A DNA stretch of 64,000 nucleotides, from positions 29,267,008 to 29,331,007 of the forward strand of contig CM039508.1 of the NCBI GenBank assembly GCA_022432975.1. Reading direction: 5' to 3'. This document shows, in pieces, positions 58,261-64,000 of the stretch (position 1 is the first letter of the stretch; each line of letters begins with the position of its first letter). The stretch comes from Begonia masoniana (lineage: Eukaryota; Streptophyta; Magnoliopsida; Cucurbitales; Begoniaceae). The notes beneath the pieces are model-generated. The model was given only the letters and a program-made list of their open reading frames with translations. It was not told the origin of the DNA and made no database searches. The position numbers and the translations under genes were made by a program.

Positions 58261-59058
58261 TCTTAGATGTTATTCATGGTCAGCTTTAGTCTGTGAATAT
58301 ATTAAGATATCATCAATAAACACAATCACAAACTTATCCAAGTACTCACGAAACACTCGATTCATCAAGTCCATAAAGGCTGCAAGTGCATTTGTCAGTC
58401 CAAACGACATCATAAGAAATTCATAGTGTCCATAGCGGGTTCTAAAGGCTGTCTTTGGTATATCTCCCTCCTTAACCTTCAATTGGTAGTAACTTGAACG
58501 TAAGTCGATCTTTGAAAACACTTTGGCTCCTTGAAGTTGGTCAAACAAATCGTTGATACAGGGTAAGGGATATTTATTCTTGATTGTCAACTTGTTTAAC
58601 TCTCTGTAATCTATGCACATTCTAAGAGAACCATCTTTCTTCTTAACGAATAGGATAGGTGCACCCCAGGGAGAACAGTTGGGGCGTATAAATCCCTTGT
58701 CTACTAATTCCTGTAGTTGGACCTTCAATTCCTTCAACTCAACAGGTACCATGCGGTAGGGGTTCTTAGACACAGGTAAAGCCTCAGGATATGTATCGAT
58801 TACAAACTCGATTTCTCTATCAGGTGGTAGCCCAGGCAAGTCGTCCAAAAATGCAACTGGGAACTCTCGGACTATAGGAATATCCTGAAGTTCTACCTTA
58901 CTCTTTACTCGGACATCAATTATACTAGCTAGATAACTCTCACAACCACCTTCTAGTAACTGTTGAGTCTCTAGCGAGGATATAACCGGTATTTTACTTA
59001 TTTTTGGAATAGCTTGGAAGGAATACCGATCTCCGTTTGGGGGTCGGAACTCAACCAA
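58261..59058 (-). pseudogene. Element H reverse transcriptase
   Basis: Frame 59058-58270: [56 protein letters not shown], then FIDDILIYS with the catalytic Asp pair. TAA replaces Lys at HEKH (58267-58269), and TGA replaces Gly at the 5' edge (RSGLVEF in B). Otherwise colinear with B. Confidence 0.9.
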
Positions 59059-59662
59059 TCAAGACCTACAACTTATCGTGGCATAATGTCTGAATAACCA
59101 ATCCATCCTTAGTATAACTTTATATCCCTTCATGTCAATTACGATCAGTTCTACGTATAACTTCTTATTTCCTAATGACACAACATCACCTTTTATTATC
59201 CGTTCGGAATGTAAAGACTTCCCCGATGGTAACATAACACTATATGACCTCTCGGCTGGCAAGAGTTCAAATCTATGATTACATACAAACAGGGTTGATA
59301 CAAACAAGTGTGTGGCTCCCATCAAAGTTATGACCGTATGTTGCACCAGATCATAATTGCACCTGTTATGACCGTATGTTGCACCACATCCTCCATTAAA
59401 GCATAGACCCTAGGCGCTACTCTTGCTTGGTTCGGGTCTGGCGGCATGGGGCAATCTCTGACTATGTGTCCAACCTTGTCACATCTATAGCAACGGCCAG
59501 AATATAGTTTACATTCGCCATGGTGATTCTTCTGGCAGGTGGAACATAGGGGAGCTAGAGGTAGCTTCCTTTTCCTTGATCATCATTTGGATTGAAGGGT
59601 CTCTTCACACCTTTCTGCTGTTGCTGCGGTCCCCTATTCGGTTGTGGTTGCCAACCTCTGCC
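59059..59662 (-). pseudogene. Element H protease and knuckle region with deletion/duplication
   Basis: The CCHC knuckle CYRCDKVGHIVRDC is kept (about 59450-59500), but the protease site is altered: B reads AYTLIDTGATH, H reads VITLMGATH because about 40 bp are missing, removing the catalytic Asp-Thr-Gly. The neighbouring phrase TTATGACCGTATGTTGCACCA is present twice (59329-59349, 59367-59387). A one-base loss near 59571 adds a frameshift upstream. Confidence 0.85.
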
Positions 59663-60397
59663 CTAGCGCGGTGGTAGCTGAGTATCCTTGATGAACTTCC
59701 TTGGTGGTTCACGTTGTCCTTGTACTGTTAACTCAACTTCCTCCAATTCCAAAGCCTTAGTAGCCACTTCGGAATAAGGTATGTTATGGATCCCTGCAGT
59801 TTTTACTCCCTGGAAGAGGCTCGGCTTCAGTCCATGGACAAACTGGTGGATCTTATCTTCCTCATCATCCACCAAACGGGGAGCAAACCTGGACAAGGCT
59901 TCAAACTTACAGATGTAGTCGGTCACAGAACCGGTTTGGCTCAGCTGCATGAACTCCATCTTTTTGCTGGCCCGAACCGCTCGGCTAAAATACTTGTCAT
60001 AAAAGGCTGTCTTGAACCACGCCCAAGTCATAGTTTCCGCATTCGTAGTGCTCTAAATTGAGTCCCACTAGTGCCTTGCACCCAATGCAAGATGAAAAAT
60101 AGCACAAGTGACCTTGTCCCCTTCATCGACCTTGGCATACTTGAACATGTCCTCAATTGTCCGAATCCACTTCTCATCATAAATAGGATCCGAAACTTGA
60201 CCATTGAATATTGGAGGTCGAAGGCGCTGAAAACGCTCGCTCCTATTGTCGTGAGTCGTATTTGAGCTAGAATTCCCTTGCTCATCCCTAGCAGTCACCC
60301 ACTGCTCAATTTGGCGGGACTGGCGAATAACCAACTCGGTTAACTGAGCGATGGTGTTACTATCCTCATTGCTCTCCCTTTGTTGACCTCTTACCAT
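59663..60397 (-). pseudogene. Element H gag (two nonsense codons)
   Basis: ATG 60397 starts MVRGQQRESNEDS as in B. Core pieces EKWIRTIEDMFKYA, then TAG for Trp at HWWDSI (60068-60070) and TAG for Gln in SIQST (about 60052); the remainder MTWAWFKTAFYDKYF to FIKDTQLPPR is open (60031-59663) and here, unlike B, without the frameshift at KKMEFMQLSQTGS. Confidence 0.9.
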
Positions 60398-60543
60398 TTT
60401 GAGATTCCTAAACAAGTAATCATAAACACATCTTAACGTAATGACATTACTAAAATCATAAATACTTACAGTTGCTGGAGTGTACTCAGGTGGCAGTCAG
60501 TGCTGGAAGGCAGTCTACAGAATCGATTTTAGAACCCGGTTTC

Positions 60544-60555
60544 GCTTTGATACCA
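60544..60555 (-). other. Primer-binding site of element H
   Basis: TGGTATCAAAGC, one change from TGGTATCAGAGC, with a four-base spacer before the 5' LTR at 60560. Confidence 0.85.
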
Positions 60556-61243
60556 TAATTGTAACGCCCCGAGTCTTCCAGACTCGGTTTTTTTACTAAA
60601 AACATTGAACTGAACTAAGAGAAATTACGAAAAATTTTAAATTTTCTCTCAGTGATGATAATTCTATCTTTAATCCTTGACTTTACAGCAGAAAACTCAA
60701 TAAGTAGACAACGTTTATAATTATACAAAACGTTAAGACATTTGGCCGAGGGAATTGGAAACTCAAGGACATCTACCGATCGCAAAACGAAAAAGCATGA
60801 TGCACGCTCCTACCGATTGACACATGCATCCCACGTGATTCATTAAACTTCATCCAATCACAAAATGACAAGACTTAATATCGACTTCTACCGATTGACA
60901 CATGCACATCACGTGACTCATTAAACCTCAATCAGTCACAAAACGACAAGACTTATTATCGACTTCTACCGATCGACACATGCACATCACGTGACTCACT
61001 AAACCTCATCCGATCACAGAACGACAAGACTTAATATCGACTTCTACCGATTGACACATGCACATCATGTGACTCATTAAACCTCATCCGGTCACAAAAT
61101 GACAAGACTTATTATCGACTTCTATCGATCGACACATGCACATCACGTGACTCATTATACTCCTTTTGATCACAAACGACAAGACTTAATATCAACTTCT
61201 ACCGATTGACACATGCACATCACGTGACTCATTATACTCCTTC

Positions 61244-61481
61244 CGATAGAAGACATCATCTGATAGAAGACATCATCCGATGGAAGATATCATCTGATAG
61301 AAGACATCATCCGATGGAAGATATCATCTGATAGAAGACATCATCCGATGGAAGATATCATCCGATGGAAGATATCATCCGATGGAAGATATCATCCGAT
61401 GGAAGACATCATCCGATGGAAGACATCATCAGATAAAAGACATCATCCGATAGAAGACATCATCCGATAGACAGGAAACTT
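61244..61481. repeat. 17-bp tandem array, 14 units
   Basis: CGATGGAAGACATCATC type unit, 14 occurrences from 61244 to 61465 at 17-bp steps with variants (GATAGAAG, TATC, CATCTG). The 3' LTR has five. This is the only large length difference between the two LTRs. Confidence 0.93.
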
Positions 61482-62904
61482 TCAGACTTTCACAAACTTC
61501 AACATGACTGAATAAACTAACACATAGTTGGACCATAATCTCATCTAGAATACGTGTAGCGAGAGACTCTAACAAAACAGATCATTTTATCATTTCACAA
61601 TAATTCTCAAACTCAGAAGTTATTCAGTCAGGTTCCAGTATCCATTGTTTTAAGAAAACATCCTACATAGACCTCAGTATTCATAACCTTACTAATATGA
61701 TAAAAGTAGTAACCAGGAGTTGATATCGTCTTCCAGCCACACATTGACAACCTGAACTCCTTCCAGCAACCAGCCTTAAACATCCTCGTTAGACTTGAAA
61801 TCCTCACCTGGTAGTTCTTCACCTACATCATAAGGTTTAAACTATAAGCCTAATGCTTAGTAAGGAGTGCAATGCTAACATGTATGCATGAATGCACAAA
61901 TTAAAGGAAACACATGTTCATGATCGTTTCGTGTTCTTGTTCTTGTTCATGTTCATCGTTTTCATCATATGGATTAAGGGAGGATTTGTGCCGAAAATGG
62001 GGTTGACAGTGAGAGTGTACATAGTCCCTTGCGTGTCGTATTCATGGTCCTTCTTTTGGATAGTGACATACGCAAAGCCGCCCCCAACCCTCTCTTAATC
62101 CTTGTTGCATTAGTTTCATGTTCATATCTTGTTCATGGGAGAAATCTTGCACTTAAAACATTTTCATATGCTTGAGAAATATTCATGATGCATGAGCATG
62201 AGTAATCTTAGTTCATCAGACTACTGAACAAGCCATTCATTCATCAAAGAATCATAACATCAACTCGAGTACTAAAGACAACCAGAAGTTAACACAAGTA
62301 CTTTTAATATCATCAACAACTTCTACTTAGTACCCTTGTGATGTAGAGCCCTAATGGCCGGAAGTCTTACTCACTCACTTACCTGGTTTCCTTAGCAACT
62401 TGAGCACTTCTCTTCAAACTTCTTCACCTAGAAACATTTCACATTACAGTGTTAAATCAAAATCCTAACTAAAAGTCATCCTAGTATCTAACATAAATAT
62501 TTTTAAATCTTCCTAGTCGAGCGCCTAGTGTGTATAGATTAAACTTCCAGAACCTAAATAATCGGATAAAGTCTAACAACTAAACACGGTCTGTTATCTT
62601 AATGTCTAGAATCGAATCGGAAATGCCATTACTAAACACAGATCATGATTGTCACTACCATTACTCTGTTAGTGAAGAATCTGAAACCTCAAGTTCTAGC
62701 TGAAGACAGAGCTCTAAGTAACTACCCAGTAACTACATTGTCTAAGTCCTACTTAGAGCGTGGATTGTCGAAGTGGAGGCTGTAGAACTAGGTCGCCGGC
62801 AAAGGAATAGCTGGCAGAGAGGGAGCTCTGGAAGGAAGGGAATCGCCGAGAGAGAAAATGTCGGCTACAACGAGCTTTTAATGAGGTTTAAGAATTCCTA
62901 TAAC

Positions 62905-62914
62905 CTATTTATAC
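62905..62914 (-). promoter_or_regulatory. TATA box of element H 5' LTR
   Basis: GTATAAATAG on the minus strand with one flanking change from the 3' LTR copy; the expected promoter of the full element. Confidence 0.65.
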
Positions 62915-63081
62915 CAATTAAAATCCTCCTTAATTACAAACTTGCCACCCAACCTAGTTTCACTCAACTTGTAATAAATAAGTCTTGACATTAAATTTAA
63001 AATTATAAAGGTCAATAAAAGGGTGACAATTAAAATGGTTAAGAAAATCACCTGGTCGAAATTGTCGGGTGTTACAAAATG

Positions 63082-63576
63082 AGCAGCAAAACAACATGAA
63101 AAAGCAAGGGCAAGTTATGCTAGAAAACCGAACTTAAACACTTTAATTAACCGGTTTGTTAGATTAGTTTCTTATCCGATTTCATGCATCACTATATTTA
63201 GAATTTTGAGCATATTATTGGAATAAGTTTAGATGTGAATCTTGACTCAAAACACCACAAAATAAACTAAAGAAATCGAGGCAATGAGCAAGCAAAACCG
63301 AGCTAGAATAAGCTTAAAAACTGAGGGAAAATGTTACTCACTTTGGCCAAAGTTATGTCCACGATAATTCCACATTTTACCATAATATTTAAGCTAATAA
63401 ATGACAAGAAATGTGGCAGCAAATGTCATGAGAAATATAGCAATTAGTTAGCACAAATATAGAAATGAAAATGATGCTAAGAGAAAAAGCGGCTATCCCG
63501 GTTTTGTGTCAACTTTTGGCTAACGCCAAAGACAACTAAAAATAATTAGGGAAGCACCTTGGGCTCTGATACCACT
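63082..63576 (-). other. Element A2 leader, upstream part, with PBS
   Basis: Resembles the A1 leader 21405-21884 (AAAACCGAG phrases, CCCGGTTTTGTG). The PBS TGGTATCAGAGC lies at 63563-63574, two bases before the LTR. No coding sequence. Confidence 0.88.
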
Positions 63577-64000
63577 TGACACGGTAGCCCTTAGAAAAGG
63601 GGCCGTGTAACCTACAAATAAGGCTCAAATTGATCGAGTGAAGTGTGTTGCACAAAACCGAAAATAAAGAGAGCAAAAGGGAAAATAAAATGCAAGAAAA
63701 TGAAAGTGAATGTGTGTGATTAAGATGGCTGAGTATGATGGGAATAAAAGGGATGAAATGCACAATAAAAATGGAGTAGAATGAAGGTGTAAAACGTGTG
63801 TGCCAAGGTGAAGAAATGAAAGATGGAGATGAAGATGAAAGTGCACAAAAATAAATGGTGAAGTGTGTGAATGGTGCGGGCCGAAATTAAGGGTGATGTG
63901 TGTGTGAAAATGTGATGGAAATAATGAAGGTGGGAATACCCTTGGCGGACCGGAGGAGCTATCTTACGTTTGAGCTCTCGGGTGCACATTTTTTCGGATG
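63577..64000 (-). repeat. Element A2 5' LTR (cut by window end)
   Basis: Starts TGACACGGTAGCCC and matches 30994-31420 closely, more closely than either A1 LTR, supporting that both belong to A2. It continues beyond 64000. Confidence 0.92.

Larger units (their letters stand above)
53645..63076 (-). mobile_element. Element H, full-length Ty3/gypsy (Tekay/Del-like), TSD aaatg
   Basis: 9432 bp with both LTRs (53645-56009, 60560-63076), polypurine tract, PBS and exact 5-bp duplications (53640-53644 and 63077-63081). The gag-pol is homologous to B throughout. It has several stops, frameshifts, a deletion over the protease catalytic site and a deletion before the chromodomain, so it depends on other copies if it ever moved recently. 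Confidence 0.95.
60560..63076 (-). repeat. Element H 5' LTR (2517 bp)
   Basis: Aligned end to end with the 3' LTR but 152 bp longer, explained by nine extra 17-bp repeats at 61244-61481. Exon 3 from 61822 (stop 61776), exon 2 62383-62427; the first donor is damaged (CTACTTAG at 62749-62756 versus CTTACCTAG). TATA at 62905-62914. Confidence 0.95.
30994..64000 (-). mobile_element. Element A2, Ty3/gypsy, nested host for E, G and H
   Basis: Same family as A1. 3' LTR 30994-31843 plus 45563-46114; internal 46115-51029, 53297-53644, 63082-63576; 5' LTR 63577 to beyond 64000. Without insertions it would be about 8.6 kb. Gag-pol is A-type, with protease site IIDGGSC and [10 protein letters not shown], unlike B/E/H. 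No chromodomain is evident at the C-terminus (SSTFNVQDFSPYIGEFGHEE). It resembles CRM/Reina/Galadriel-type chromoviruses, but I cannot fix the lineage by eye. Confidence 0.88.

Overview
This window is plant nuclear DNA made almost entirely of nested LTR retrotransposons; I find no intact host gene. The evidence for a plant is: 5-bp target-site duplications (TSDs) around several elements, primer-binding sites (PBS) complementary to plant initiator tRNA-Met (TGGTATCAGAGC on the minus strand), Ty3/gypsy gag-pol reading frames, and a decayed plastid segment (trnP, psaJ, rpl33, rps18) in angiosperm plastid gene order. The species cannot be named from sequence alone.

Layout. 1-821 is AT-rich and unassigned. 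822-2505 is nuclear-integrated plastid DNA. 2506-23394 is element A1, a minus-strand Ty3/gypsy element with 1.4-kb LTRs. It is broken by a double-LTR insertion (3108-8277), a solo LTR (C, 9188-11490) and a full element with a rearranged 5' LTR (B, 12075-21404). 23396-23937 is a Ty1/copia integrase fragment. 23938-30986 is poorly defined repeat sequence with a gag remnant near its right end. 30994-64000 is element A2, same family as A1, whose 5' LTR runs off the window. Its 3' LTR holds element E (31844-45562), which itself holds the 4.2-kb solo LTR F (36899-41073) with two tandem arrays. The A2 leader holds solo LTR G (51030-53296) and the full-length element H (53645-63076, TSD aaatg).

Elements B, E and H encode gag with a CCHC knuckle, protease, RT, RNase H, integrase and (B, H and E) a chromodomain-like C-terminus; they look like Tekay/Del-type chromoviruses. 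A1/A2 encode a different chromovirus-like gag-pol. Every coding copy carries stops, frameshifts or deletions, so none is expected to move by itself.

Most unusual signal. All long LTRs of the B/E/H type, although very different in sequence, share one architecture: promoter, short exon 1, intron 1, a 45-57 nt exon 2, intron 2 (AG|GTAAGT ... TTACTRAG ... TGTAG|GT) and an exon 3 that always reads exactly 14 codons plus a stop, giving an acidic tail such as DELEGEDFNPSDNV. This constant length and phase in at least nine copies suggests a spliced micro-ORF inside the LTR. In solo LTR F a 260-bp unit carrying this exon is repeated six times. This is inference from sequence; splicing and translation are not shown.
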